Below are positions 26,394 to 35,372 of a stretch of 64,000 nt of DNA, piece after piece. Within the stretch, counting starts at the first letter, position 1. Each line of letters opens with the position of its first letter. The position numbers were made by a program, and so were the translations under genes. Source of the DNA: Pseudomonas sp. GM50 (GTDB lineage: Bacteria; Pseudomonadota; Gammaproteobacteria; Pseudomonadales; Pseudomonadaceae); contig NZ_AKJK01000104.1 of NCBI RefSeq assembly GCF_000282375.1, positions 1-64,000 on the forward strand, given 5' to 3'. A model generated the notes under the pieces. The model worked only from the letters and a program-made list of their open reading frames with translations, was not told where the DNA came from and searched no databases.

Positions 26394-27008
26394 ATGCCCA
26401 CGATTGCTGAAGTTATCAAATCGCGAATTTCCGCCAACAGTTACGACACTGCACGCACTTTGAGCGACCAAGAGATCTCGGATCTGATCGATCTGGCCAC
26501 CCATGCCCCATCGGCCTTCAACCTTCAGAACTGGCGCTTTTTGGCGGTGCGTAGCCCAGAGGCAAAAGCACGCTTACTGCCATTGGCTTACGGCCAGCAG
26601 AAAGTGATCGATGCGGCAGTGACATTCATTGTCTGTGGCACCCTGAATCCGCATCAGTCCCTGCCCTCTTCGCTGAAGCCAACGCTGGATGCTGGAATTA
26701 TTGACCAGACCATCTACGACATGTGGGTCGGCGCCGCTCAGGGTATGTACCAGGATAATCCCCAACTTCAGCGTGACGAAGCCGTTCGCTCTGGGTCGCT
26801 CGCAGCCATGACATTGATGCTTGCTGCCAAGGGCCAAGGCTTGGTGTCCACACCAATGATCGGGTTCGATGCGGTTGCCGTTTCAGAGGCATTTAATCTT
26901 GCCTCTACTGAAGTCCCGGTCATGCTCGTAACCGTAGGTTACCCAGGGGTGACCAACTGGCCACAAAAGCCCCGCAAAGCTGTCCAGGATGTTTTGGCGT
27001 TTGTTTGA
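26394..27008 (+). CDS. Nitroreductase-family FMN oxidoreductase (copy 1)
   Basis: 204-residue nitroreductase-fold protein. FMN-binding features are KSRISANSYD near the N-terminus and THAPSAFNLQNWRFLAV; the second half has RSGSLAAMTLMLAAKGQGLV. Members reduce quinones, nitroaromatics or dehydrogenate small substrates with NAD(P)H. A co-linear paralog of identical length lies at 33620-34234. Part of the 25726-29071 operon. Confidence 0.9.
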   Translation: MPTIAEVIKSRISANSYDTARTLSDQEISDLIDLATHAPSAFNLQNWRFLAVRSPEAKARLLPLAYGQQKVIDAAVTFIVCGTLNPHQSLPSSLKPTLDAGIIDQTIYDMWVGAAQGMYQDNPQLQRDEAVRSGSLAAMTLMLAAKGQGLVSTPMIGFDAVAVSEAFNLASTEVPVMLVTVGYPGVTNWPQKPRKAVQDVLAFV

Positions 27009-27117
27009 ACACCACTACCCGAGAGCAAGCCTATTAATGGACTGATATAGCTGCTCCACCGGGCCGAAACCGAGAATGCTCTGTTCTTCTCAGTCCACTT
27101 CTACGTACTGGATAATC

Positions 27118-27606
27118 ATGACGAATAACGATCTCCCCGCCCTCTTCGAATCGTTGCAGCGCCGGCTCCAACTCCTCGAAGATAAAGAAGCGATCACGAC
27201 CCTCCTAAATCACTACTGCCGCGCATGCGATACCCACGACTTTGAAGGCTTCGGCAACAAGTTTACCGAGGATGGCGTGTTGAACTATGAGGAGTGGGGT
27301 GAGATCAAAGGGCGAGAGGAAATTGCAAAGGCCGCGAGCGTCGAGGGCGCGATACAAGGCCTTCAGCATTCCATCACCAACCTGCAAATCGACATCACCG
27401 GTGCCGATACTGCCTCCGCGACCGCCTCTCTCATATTTTTCGCCGCACCTGACACCTCAAAGCCATTTGAATGCTACTCATGTGGCGGGCCATACGAGTT
27501 CAAATTTCGTAGAACAGCCGAAGGCTGGAAAATCACTCGACATAAGTTGAGCAGAAGCTGGGCGATGGGACACGACCCATCAGGGACATTCACTAACAAA
27601 GAGTAA
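27118..27606 (+). CDS. SnoaL-like (NTF2-fold) protein
   Basis: 162-residue cone-shaped-fold protein of the SnoaL-like group (polyketide cyclase, dehydratase, isomerase or ring-hydroxylating-dioxygenase small-subunit relatives). The N-terminal helix LEDKEAITTLLNHYCRACDT and the FTEDGVLNYEEWGEIKGREE segment are typical. The initiator is the ATG at 27118; the longer frame from 27076 adds a non-family leader. A truncated relative survives at 51925-52011. Function in this operon is unknown. Confidence 0.78.
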   Translation: MTNNDLPALFESLQRRLQLLEDKEAITTLLNHYCRACDTHDFEGFGNKFTEDGVLNYEEWGEIKGREEIAKAASVEGAIQGLQHSITNLQIDITGADTASATASLIFFAAPDTSKPFECYSCGGPYEFKFRRTAEGWKITRHKLSRSWAMGHDPSGTFTNKE

Positions 27607-27700
27607 ACAAAACGCTCACCACGCTTTGTAGCCCCACCTCAGAGGGTTCTAATCCAGCGCCCTCAACTCAAAATCCACTCCGGCACTTGGAGCGGCTCCT

Positions 27701-29071
27701 ATGGCAAAGATTCCCCTCTCACTTTGGCCGATACAGATTGCAGCCTGCTTAGGCTTCCTGGTCGTCCAACTCGACGTTAGCGTTGTAAACGTTGGTCTCG
27801 GATCTCTCAAAAGCGCATTCGATACCAACCTTACCGGCCTGCAGTGGGTCATCAACAGTTACGCTTTGGCCTTTTCCGCACTGCTGATCCTGGGAGGCGC
27901 CTGGGGTGACAAATGGGGAGCGAAGTCGGTCTTCGCAGCAGGCTTTGCGATCTTCACGCTGGCCTCCATTGGCTGTGGTTTGGCGAGCAGCATGCCGATG
28001 CTGATAGGAATGCGGATCGTCCAAGGTATAGGGGCTGCATTGCTGGTACCTACCTCGCTTACCTTGATCCGGTTGTCATTCCATGACCCCGATACTCGCC
28101 AATCCGCTGTGGCCATGTGGGGTGCCTGTGGCGGTATTGCCTTGGCCGCAGGGCCTGTCATCGGTGGTCTGATGATTCAGTATTTCGGCTGGAGAAGCGT
28201 ATTCCTGCTCAATGTTCCTATCGGTATGGCGGCCATCGGTTTGATTCTCCGATTTGCCCCCGCCTCGCCTCGAGTAGATAAGAAAGTGGACGTTCCCGGA
28301 CAGGTAAGCATTGCTATCGGTCTTGCAGCTCTGACCTACGCCCTGACTGAGTTCAGCGCAAAGGGCTGGGTGACGGAGACCCTGAGCGCTATGGTGATTG
28401 CGGTGCTCGCTGTGACTGCATTTGTCTTGATCGAGCGACGCGTTGAAAGCCCCATGCTGCCCAATCGCTTGGCAACCAATAAGGTGCTGGGAAGCATGGC
28501 GCTAGCCGGCGCAGCGATCAATCTGACCTTTTATGGAACGGTCTTCGTCTTCAGCATCTACTTCCAAACGTTTCTGCACTACGACGCGTTCAAAACGGGG
28601 TTATCCTTCATTCCCCTTACTGCGGTGCTCACCCTATCCACGATGCTTTCGTCCCGCATCGCCAGAAAAGTCAGCGCTACACAGATCATCACTACAGGCT
28701 TCAGCGTGCAGATCATTGGCTTCCTGGCGCTATCGCAGATAACCGTAGAAAGCCCCTTCTGGTTGCTCAATGGCGCCCTTATGCTGGTTGGAATCGGAAG
28801 CGCGATGTCCGTCCCGTCGATCACAAATTCGATGCTGTCGTCGGTGACTAAGCATGACGCTGGAATTGCCTCGGGCCTGATGGCATCAGCCAGGCAATTG
28901 GGGGGAGTCATCGGCGTGGCAGTCTTCGGCACGATGATAGCCAGTTCTGATGTGGCAGCGTTTTCCCATGGGATGTCCAAATCAATGATGCTTTCGGCAG
29001 TCGTTCTTCTCTGCTGCGTTGGCGTGAATCTTTACGTCGCTCGCCAATCACTGAAGCCGGTGAATACCTAA
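27701..29071 (+). CDS. MFS transporter, DHA2-type exporter
   Basis: 456-residue inner-membrane transporter with about 14 predicted helices. Motif A is in GDKWGAKSVFAAGFAIF and the antiporter motif C in AAGPVIGGLMIQYFGWRSVF. Helix 1 carries LDVSVVNVGLGSLKSAF, usual for DHA2 drug exporters. It ends the operon that begins with the tautomerase and probably exports its substrate or product. Confidence 0.9.
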   Translation: MAKIPLSLWPIQIAACLGFLVVQLDVSVVNVGLGSLKSAFDTNLTGLQWVINSYALAFSALLILGGAWGDKWGAKSVFAAGFAIFTLASIGCGLASSMPMLIGMRIVQGIGAALLVPTSLTLIRLSFHDPDTRQSAVAMWGACGGIALAAGPVIGGLMIQYFGWRSVFLLNVPIGMAAIGLILRFAPASPRVDKKVDVPGQVSIAIGLAALTYALTEFSAKGWVTETLSAMVIAVLAVTAFVLIERRVESPMLPNRLATNKVLGSMALAGAAINLTFYGTVFVFSIYFQTFLHYDAFKTGLSFIPLTAVLTLSTMLSSRIARKVSATQIITTGFSVQIIGFLALSQITVESPFWLLNGALMLVGIGSAMSVPSITNSMLSSVTKHDAGIASGLMASARQLGGVIGVAVFGTMIASSDVAAFSHGMSKSMMLSAVVLLCCVGVNLYVARQSLKPVNT

Positions 29072-29184
29072 CTCCTACGCACTCAAGAAAAACGGCCGTT
29101 ATCCCCCACAGTAATGCACTGTGATTGGATAAAGACTGCGTCTTCTTTCTGACGTATCGATACAAGCCCGTACCGTTAGACCCG

Positions 29185-29874
29185 CTATTTAGGGGTCACC
29201 TGTAGCCCTCGGAAATGAGCAATAGTCCCCGACTCTATCCAGATTCCAACACCACCGTGCAGCTCCTCAAATTTGAGGTCATTAACCACGAATGAGGGCT
29301 TTTCCTTGTGATCCAAGTACAAGGTAGCCTTTGAGCCTTCGACCACAATTTTCATGTGTATCCACCGCCCCAGGGCTACATCCGCGTATGTCTCATATTT
29401 CTCAGGAAAGTCTTTTCGTAGCTGATCAAACCGAAAGTCGGGATAACCGGCGTATTGCACTGTATGGTTTCGGCGCACCTGGTCATCAGCCTGACTGTTG
29501 GTCGGGCGCAGGTAGATGCTTTCAAAACGAGACGTCTCGTCGATGCGGAAGGCAACCCCCACAAACCCTCGAGCGTAAGCAGGCGCATCTGTCGCCAAGT
29601 CACTGGCAACATCCACGTCTATTGTTCCGTTCTTAAAATCCAATGGCAGCCACGCCATAAAATCCCGGTCGAGCAACCTATCCTTGCTTTGATCCTGATA
29701 GGAAGAGGATGGCATTCTCACTTCCAATGCGGCTTGTTTTTTATAGTGCGTTTCAACCAAGGACACGCCAGAGAGCCTGAACTCACTAACCTATGAGTAT
29801 TGGGACTCTTTAGCATCGACGTATGCGGTGACCGTCGAAATTACCGCCAAGGCGAGCAGTGAATATCGATTCAT
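29185..29874 (-). pseudogene. Exported lectin-fold (DUF1080-like) protein with in-frame amber stop
   Basis: A 230-codon minus-strand reading frame starts at an ATG (29872-29874) with a good signal peptide (MNRYSLLALAVISTVTAYVDA). It is broken at codon 28 by a TAG (29791-29793) and then stays open to the end. The remainder is a concanavalin-like jelly roll: DFKNGTIDVDVAS, FVGVAFRIDE, GRWIHMKIVVEGSKATLYLD, and GGVGIWIESGTIAHFRGLQV at the end, as in 3-keto-disaccharide hydrolase/DUF1080 domains. Restart at an internal GTG (29766) would give a protein lacking export. Either a young pseudogene or a stop tolerated by readthrough. Confidence 0.75.
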
Positions 29875-29999
29875 AGGTGAGGTTCTGGGCCAGAGGGTGA
29901 TGATACGTGGAGAAACCGGTAGTAAATTGCCTACTACCGGTTCTAATGGCCCGGCCGTCCAAGCGTCAGTTGTTAAATCAGAGAGCCTTGGCGTTAAGG

Positions 30000-30797
30000 T
30001 CAGACGATGTCGTCTACAACGCCACCGTCCACCCTAAGTGCTGCGCCTGTAGTCGCAGACGCTTGAGGCGAGCACACGTAGACGACCATGCTAGCTACCT
30101 CCTCGACCGTAGCTGCACGCTGAATGATCGAGCTTGGTCGATGCTGCACAACGAATTCCGCCGCTACAGACTCGAGAGTTTTCCCGGTGCGTTCAACCTC
30201 GCCTTTCATCATGTCCGCGACGCCATCGGACAGCGTTGGGCCGGGCAACACGCTATTGACTGTCACACCGCTTCCAGCGACCCGCTTGGCTAAGCCCCGT
30301 GCCAAGGCTAGCTGGGCAGTCTTCGAGACACCGTAATGGATCATGTCCGCGGGGATGTTGCGAGCCGATTCAGAAGAAACGAAAACAACACGCCCCCACC
30401 CTTTTTCGACCATTGCCGGCAGCAAAGCACGACTTAAGCGAACACCTGACATGACATTCGTCTGCCAATAGTTTTCCCAAACCTCGTCGCCAGTCTCATA
30501 GAAGTCTTGCACGCCGTAGATGCCGGCATTGTTCACCAGAATATCAATGGCACCAGCACTACGTACAAGCTCGGCAACCCCGTCAGGTGTACTCAGATCA
30601 GCTGCCACGCCCTGGAGCGTAGCTCCAGGTACGACAGCAGAGAGCCTGGATACAGCATCCGCCACCGATGCAGTGCTACGGCCATTAAAAACGACCTCTG
30701 CTCCTGCTTCAGCTAGCCCTTTGGCAATCGCGAACCCTATTCCCCCGGTTGACGCTGTAACCAGCGCACGTCTACCGTTGAATTGAATCTTCATCAT
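30000..30797 (-). CDS. Short-chain dehydrogenase/reductase
   Basis: About 265-residue classical SDR, NAD(P)-dependent. The cofactor motif is ALVTASTGGIGFAIAKGLAE, followed by NNAG, and the active site is YGVSKTAQLALARGLAKRV (YxxxK) with an upstream Ser in VFVSSESARN. The start at 30797 is set by GGAG 5 bases upstream; the longer frame (to 30938) is non-coding leader. It lies just downstream of, and co-directional with, a LysR gene that may control it. Confidence 0.9.
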   Translation of the reverse strand: MMKIQFNGRRALVTASTGGIGFAIAKGLAEAGAEVVFNGRSTASVADAVSRLSAVVPGATLQGVAADLSTPDGVAELVRSAGAIDILVNNAGIYGVQDFYETGDEVWENYWQTNVMSGVRLSRALLPAMVEKGWGRVVFVSSESARNIPADMIHYGVSKTAQLALARGLAKRVAGSGVTVNSVLPGPTLSDGVADMMKGEVERTGKTLESVAAEFVVQHRPSSIIQRAATVEEVASMVVYVCSPQASATTGAALRVDGGVVDDIV

Positions 30798-30934
30798 TAC
30801 TCCATTAGAGCGGAGGGACGTTGTCCAACCTGTTGGTGAGCTACTGATTATGTTTAAACCATAGCCACACACTCTAATGACTCTATTCTCAATGATAAAC
30901 GTCAGTTTTATATATACATTCCCAACACCACGTT

Positions 30935-31843
30935 TCAAAACACTTCTAATTGAACTGAATCCACGCCAAATTTTTCAGTCGCGAAATCCAAGAAGCTACG
31001 TAGCTTGGGGGTTAGTTGACGGTCAGGCGCGTACAAGATATGCAACGGGCGGCTAGGGACAGGGTAGTCACGCAGCAATGGAATCAGATCACCACGACGT
31101 AACGACGAGTAAACAAGCTCAATGGGCTGCAGCAGAATGCCTAGACCAGCGAGACCAGCGCAAAGAAGAGACTCCCCATGGTCAGCCATGAGTCGGCTGC
31201 CGACAGGCACAACGATCTTCCCCTGTGGCCCATCGAACGTCCAATGAGTTCGGAGCTCTGTATGTGAGAAGCTCAGACACTCATGCTCCTGTAGATCCCA
31301 GGGAGTGTTTATCGAAGGCTTCCCTTCCAAGTAAAGAGGCGACGCGCAGAGGATGAGCCTATAAGGTGCCAGCGGGCGCGCAATCAATCCGCTGTCAGAT
31401 AGCTGGCCGACCCTGAACACCACGTCAAACCCCTCATCAATCAGATCCACTGCGCGATTAGACAATGTCAGTTCAACACTGACCAACGGGTTCGCCTTCA
31501 TAAATTCGGGCAGTCGGGGGGACAGCGCTTGCATGCCAAAACTGACAGGCGCATTTATTCGGAGTCGACCACTGGGAGACGCTTGTGTTTGCGCAGCCAT
31601 GTTTTCAGCGGTCTCTACCTCCGCGAGAATGATCTTTGATCGTTCAAAAAATGAGCGACCAAAATCCGTCAGGCTCTGTCGCCGAGTAGTGCGGTTCAAC
31701 AGGCGCACCCCGAGGCGCTGCTCTAGATGATTGACGTGCTTGCCAACCAACTGGGCAGACATCTGCAAGGCGTCGCCAGCAGCACTGAATGACCCCATTT
31801 CTACAGCCTTTACAAAAGCCGCCATGCTGGTGAGACGATCCAT
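30935..31843 (-). CDS. LysR-family regulator
   Basis: About 302-residue LysR protein of the group with the N-terminus MDRLTSMAAFVKAVEMGSFS. The DNA-binding helix is ALQMSAQLVGKHVNHLEQRL, and the effector domain shows SGRLRINAPVSFGMQALSPR. I take the ATG at 31843, where family similarity starts, rather than 31924. It lies between a same-strand SDR gene and a divergent alpha/beta hydrolase gene, either of which may be its target. Confidence 0.88.
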   Translation of the reverse strand: MDRLTSMAAFVKAVEMGSFSAAGDALQMSAQLVGKHVNHLEQRLGVRLLNRTTRRQSLTDFGRSFFERSKIILAEVETAENMAAQTQASPSGRLRINAPVSFGMQALSPRLPEFMKANPLVSVELTLSNRAVDLIDEGFDVVFRVGQLSDSGLIARPLAPYRLILCASPLYLEGKPSINTPWDLQEHECLSFSHTELRTHWTFDGPQGKIVVPVGSRLMADHGESLLCAGLAGLGILLQPIELVYSSLRRGDLIPLLRDYPVPSRPLHILYAPDRQLTPKLRSFLDFATEKFGVDSVQLEVF

Positions 31844-32018
31844 TAGCGATGATCCGTTTGGAATATCCACCCATTCTGTATATTTATCCCAATGCGGTTC
31901 AAGTCTTATCGTAGTGACCATCAAAGGGCGGACAGTTCAGACTTGAATCGCGACACCTGATGCAGGCAAGCGACAATGGGCGAACCGTCATTCCAATTTC
32001 ACCTGCCAGGATTTCATC

Positions 32019-32972
32019 GTGAATTTCCCACTCAAAAACCAAACACTTCAATCAATACTGAGCGAAGACTTTATCTTCCCACATGAAATCATTGGCCAAC
32101 CCTTCCGGGCGTCCGATTTCAAAGCTCTGAAGGTAAACAGCTTTTCCACCAGTGACGAAGTCAACCTCTGCTACTGGGAAGCGGGGACTGGTCGACCGCT
32201 GATCTTCATTCCAGGGTGGTCGGCGAATGGTGCAATGTACTTTCACCTCATGCACATCCTGAGCGAGCACTATCACGTGTACGTATTGGATGTTCGCAAC
32301 CAAGGACTTTCGGAGAAGGTGTCTTACGGCACTCGGATTTCCCGTTACGCCATGGATGTAAAAGAGTTCGCAGACCATTTGGGATTGGCAGAAGCCGACT
32401 ATTGCGGCTGGTCGATGGGAGCCTCCGTTATGTGGGCATTCATTGACCTCTTTGGTACCCAAGGCATCAAAACCCTGAGCATCATTGATCAGGCACCGTC
32501 GATCTATTGCCACGCCGACTGGTCTGAACAAGAGCGCCTTGAGGCTGGAGCATTCACCACATCGCCGGAGCGCATGATCGCGTCGTACACCAGTATGGCT
32601 CCAACCAATATGCTCACTTCTGCCAGCAACGTGTTTGAGCGCGCTATGGCTATCGACTCGCCGTACTATCACAACGCCATAAGCCTCGTACAGGCTGTAG
32701 TTGAAGACAACATGGCTTTCACGGGGCGCGTTCTTTTCGATCACACCACCAATGACTGGCGTGACGTCATCAAATTCAAGATCGATGTTCCCACTGCCAT
32801 TTTCACCGGCGAATACAGCGACTGGCTTGAAAGCCAGCGCTGGATGAATTCGGTGATTGATGACTCGGTGCTTCATGTTTATACGAAGGCCGAACAGGGC
32901 GATCATTTCCTGGCGTTCAAAAATCCGCAGAAATTCTCTGAAGACCTGCGGAGTTTTCTGGAGAGATCCTGA
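32019..32972 (+). CDS. Alpha/beta-fold hydrolase
   Basis: 317-residue hydrolase of the esterase/haloperoxidase/C-C hydrolase type. The oxyanion region is RPLIFIPGWSANGAMYFHLM, the nucleophile elbow is GWSMGASVMW (Ser), the acid is probably in FTGEYSDWLE, and His is in EQGDHFLAFKNP. It starts with GTG after AGGAT. It is divergent from a LysR gene, so it may be LysR-regulated. Substrate unknown; esterase or meta-cleavage-product hydrolase are both possible. Confidence 0.85.
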   Translation: MNFPLKNQTLQSILSEDFIFPHEIIGQPFRASDFKALKVNSFSTSDEVNLCYWEAGTGRPLIFIPGWSANGAMYFHLMHILSEHYHVYVLDVRNQGLSEKVSYGTRISRYAMDVKEFADHLGLAEADYCGWSMGASVMWAFIDLFGTQGIKTLSIIDQAPSIYCHADWSEQERLEAGAFTTSPERMIASYTSMAPTNMLTSASNVFERAMAIDSPYYHNAISLVQAVVEDNMAFTGRVLFDHTTNDWRDVIKFKIDVPTAIFTGEYSDWLESQRWMNSVIDDSVLHVYTKAEQGDHFLAFKNPQKFSEDLRSFLERS

Positions 32973-33238
32973 GGTCAGGGTCTCCTCCCCTTCCAAATGA
33001 CATCAAGACGTCGTAAGCCAAGCGGACGTTCTAAATCAACACCGTCAAGCAATACGGAGCGTCCGCCTTTAGACGTGAGTCGGAGCGGCACCATAGCAAT
33101 TTACATATTTGTTGACATGATTTACCAGCGAATGCAGCGTCAGGCGCAACCAGTTCGCTTTCCTGCCCCTCCTACAACAAGAGCGAAAGTGGACTGTGTC
33201 GAGCTAGAGAGCTAACTACAGAATGGAGCTGCGCTTAT

Positions 33239-33583
33239 ATGTCTAATGTGAGCAGAAGAATTTTTGTTACCTCCACCATCTCGCTTCCTATTAGTTTATC
33301 ACTAACAGGCACTTCTTTCGTACAGGCCAATGACGAAAATGATGAGTTTTGGTATGTAAGCTCTGAGTTTCGTGAAACGTTATACTCGGGATCAATGGAA
33401 GACACTTACGCAGGATTAAAATGGCTCCGCCCTCACGCAGACGAACTCGGAGTTAACCCAAAAAATCTGGCTGTCTTGGGAGTACTTATTCACCCCGAAC
33501 AACTTGAGACGCTAGCTTTCAAATACGATCATCTCAAGAAGACCTTAGGTATCAATCAAACCCAGAAGTCTTCAAATATATAG
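33239..33583 (+). pseudogene. Truncated exported hydrolase-like protein
   Basis: 114-codon frame with a signal peptide (SRRIFVTSTISLPISLSLTG, cleavage near VQA). Residues 50-80, SGSMEDTYAGLKWLRPHADE then LGVNPKNLAVLG, read like the segment just before the GDSAGG elbow of HSL-type carboxylesterases. Immediately after it the sequence jumps to HPEQLETLAFKYDHLKKTLG, which resembles the C-terminal end of such enzymes. The catalytic Ser block is missing, so this is probably an internal deletion product. Base composition is AT-richer than neighbours. Could also be a small exported protein of unknown role. Confidence 0.5.
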
Positions 33584-33619
33584 ATAATTGCTGCGCCTCT
33601 TTATCCCAAGGAGTTCGAT

Positions 33620-34234
33620 ATGTCCGATATAACTGAAATCATTAAGTCCCGTTTCTCAGCCAACAGCTATAACACCCAGCGCAAGCTGTCGGATCAAGAA
33701 ATTTCAGATCTGATAGAATTGGCTACCCACGCCCCGTCAGCATTCAACCTCCAAAACTGGAAGTTCGTGGCGGTGCGCAGCGAGGAAGCCAAGGAGCGGC
33801 TGCTGCCACTGGCCTACGGCCAACAGAAGGTAGTGGATTCGGCGGTAACGTTCATTGTCTGCGGCACCCTGAAACCGCATGAAACGCTACCTGCTGCTCT
33901 CAAGCCCACCCTCGACGTTGGCATTATTAATGACGCTATTTATACCGGCTGGTTGAATGCTGCGCAGAACATGTACGAGAACAACCCCGCGTTCCAGCGT
34001 GATGAAGCAATTCGCTCTGGGTCATTGGCAGCGATGACCTTGATGCTTGCAGCCAAAGGCAGAGGCCTGGTTTCTGCGCCGATGATTGGCTTCGACCAAT
34101 CGGCAGTAGCGGAAGCGTTCAACCTGGCGCCTACCGACGTTCCAGTGATGCTCGTGACTGTTGGTTATCCAGGTACGGAAAACTGGCCGAAAAAACCGCG
34201 TAAACCAGTCAAAGACGTACTTGAATTCGTCTAA
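33620..34234 (+). CDS. Nitroreductase-family FMN oxidoreductase (copy 2)
   Basis: 204-residue nitroreductase-fold protein, co-linear with the copy at 26394-27008 and by eye more than 70 percent identical (THAPSAFNLQNWKFVAVRS, LPLAYGQQKVVDSAVTFIVC and RSGSLAAMTLMLAAKGRGLV are nearly the same). A strong AAGGAG precedes the ATG. It stands alone here, 37 bases after the truncated hydrolase gene, without the tautomerase and ABM partners of copy 1. Confidence 0.9.
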   Translation: MSDITEIIKSRFSANSYNTQRKLSDQEISDLIELATHAPSAFNLQNWKFVAVRSEEAKERLLPLAYGQQKVVDSAVTFIVCGTLKPHETLPAALKPTLDVGIINDAIYTGWLNAAQNMYENNPAFQRDEAIRSGSLAAMTLMLAAKGRGLVSAPMIGFDQSAVAEAFNLAPTDVPVMLVTVGYPGTENWPKKPRKPVKDVLEFV

Positions 34235-34359
34235 GTCAGGACGCTGCCAGCGGAACAGCAGTGTAAGCCTCTGGTATCGCTGGCAGTCACTTGGAGTTAC
34301 AGGGTCACTACCCGCCTTTTGGTAGAACCACGTGAATTCGTTTAGAGGTTATCACCTGC

Positions 34360-35259
34360 CTACCTTTCCCACTCTGGTTGCGAAAATCTCTCCACCAAAA
34401 AGTTTATGAGCACTCGAACCTTCGAAGGTAGGTGCTTGCGAGAGGGGTACACAACATAAATCCCTAGCTCGACGGACTTGTACTCTGGAAGAATTTCTAC
34501 CAAGTCTCCAGCTCTTAGATCCTGGGCGACCATAAAGCTGGGCTGCAGCGAAATGCCTCCACCTGCCAGCGCAATGCTGCGACAGGTATCACCATTGTTG
34601 CAGCGGATGATCGAGCGCGTGCGCACACTTTCACTACCGTCTGGGCCCTCGAACAGCCACTCACTTCCGCTAGCAAAGTTGGTATAGGCAATCACACCGT
34701 GTTCAGTTAGGTCAGCCAATTTACGCACAGGCGAATGGCTTGCCAGATAGTCAGGGGAGGCGCACAAACACATCCGCGTACCGGCCAGACGTCGTCCTAC
34801 CAGAGAAGAATTCTCCATACGCGCAATGCGAACAGCTGCGTCGAACCCCTCCTCCACCAAATCTACCAGTCGGTCATTCAAGCTGATGTCCAGTTCGACG
34901 TTGGGGTAGGCCCTCATGAAATCAGCCCATACCGGCGCCAGGTGCAATACACCAAAACTGACCGGTGCGTTCACCCTGAGTACACCGCTGGGCTCCGGTG
35001 CCGTCGACGAAACAGCCGCCTCCGCCTGACCCATCAACGCTAGTACCTCCCGCGCCTGGTGGTAGAACTGCCTTCCCTCCTCCGTCAGAGAAAGTCGACG
35101 TGTTGTTCGGTGTAACAACCGCGCCCCTAATCGTTCCTCCAGGCCGCTGACATAACGCGAAATAGCGGCCTTGGACATATCTAAGGGTTCGGCAGCCCCT
35201 ACAAAGCTGCCCTTCTCGACGACCATGCAGAAGACTTGCATCTCCAGTGCTCGATCCAT
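34360..35259 (-). CDS. LysR regulator divergent to the DODA/DoxX operon
   Basis: About 300-residue LysR protein: MDRALEMQVFCMVVEKGSFV, then LDMSKAAISRYVSGLEERLG and LLHRTTRRLSLTEEG. The start at 35259 has GGTGAG upstream; the frame extends to 35292 without support. It is divergent from the 35373-37923 gene set across 113 bases and probably regulates it. Confidence 0.9.
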   Translation of the reverse strand: MDRALEMQVFCMVVEKGSFVGAAEPLDMSKAAISRYVSGLEERLGARLLHRTTRRLSLTEEGRQFYHQAREVLALMGQAEAAVSSTAPEPSGVLRVNAPVSFGVLHLAPVWADFMRAYPNVELDISLNDRLVDLVEEGFDAAVRIARMENSSLVGRRLAGTRMCLCASPDYLASHSPVRKLADLTEHGVIAYTNFASGSEWLFEGPDGSESVRTRSIIRCNNGDTCRSIALAGGGISLQPSFMVAQDLRAGDLVEILPEYKSVELGIYVVYPSRKHLPSKVRVLINFLVERFSQPEWER

Positions 35260-35293
35260 AATTGTCTCACCTAGTGGAACTATATATCGCATT

Positions 35294-35326
35294 CAGCCTA
35301 ATTTATCTCAAATTTTCAACCTATAA
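35294..35326. promoter_or_regulatory. Shared LysR-module promoter element, weak copy 3
   Basis: CAGCC-TAA-TTTATC followed by ATTTTCAACCTAT resembles the AAGCC-N2-TTTATC ... TTTTCTAC core found in front of the two paralogous LysR modules (18579-18616, 25650-25687), with one extra base in the first spacer. It sits in the divergent gap of a third LysR module. Confidence 0.3.
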
Positions 35327-35372
35327 ACTAACCCCAACGAAACGCAAATCAACGCAACTGTCAGAGGTAGCT

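Noticed and set aside
32052-32996. 314-codon minus-strand frame opposite the alpha/beta hydrolase
   Set aside because: It is the antisense shadow of a convincing hydrolase with intact catalytic motifs.
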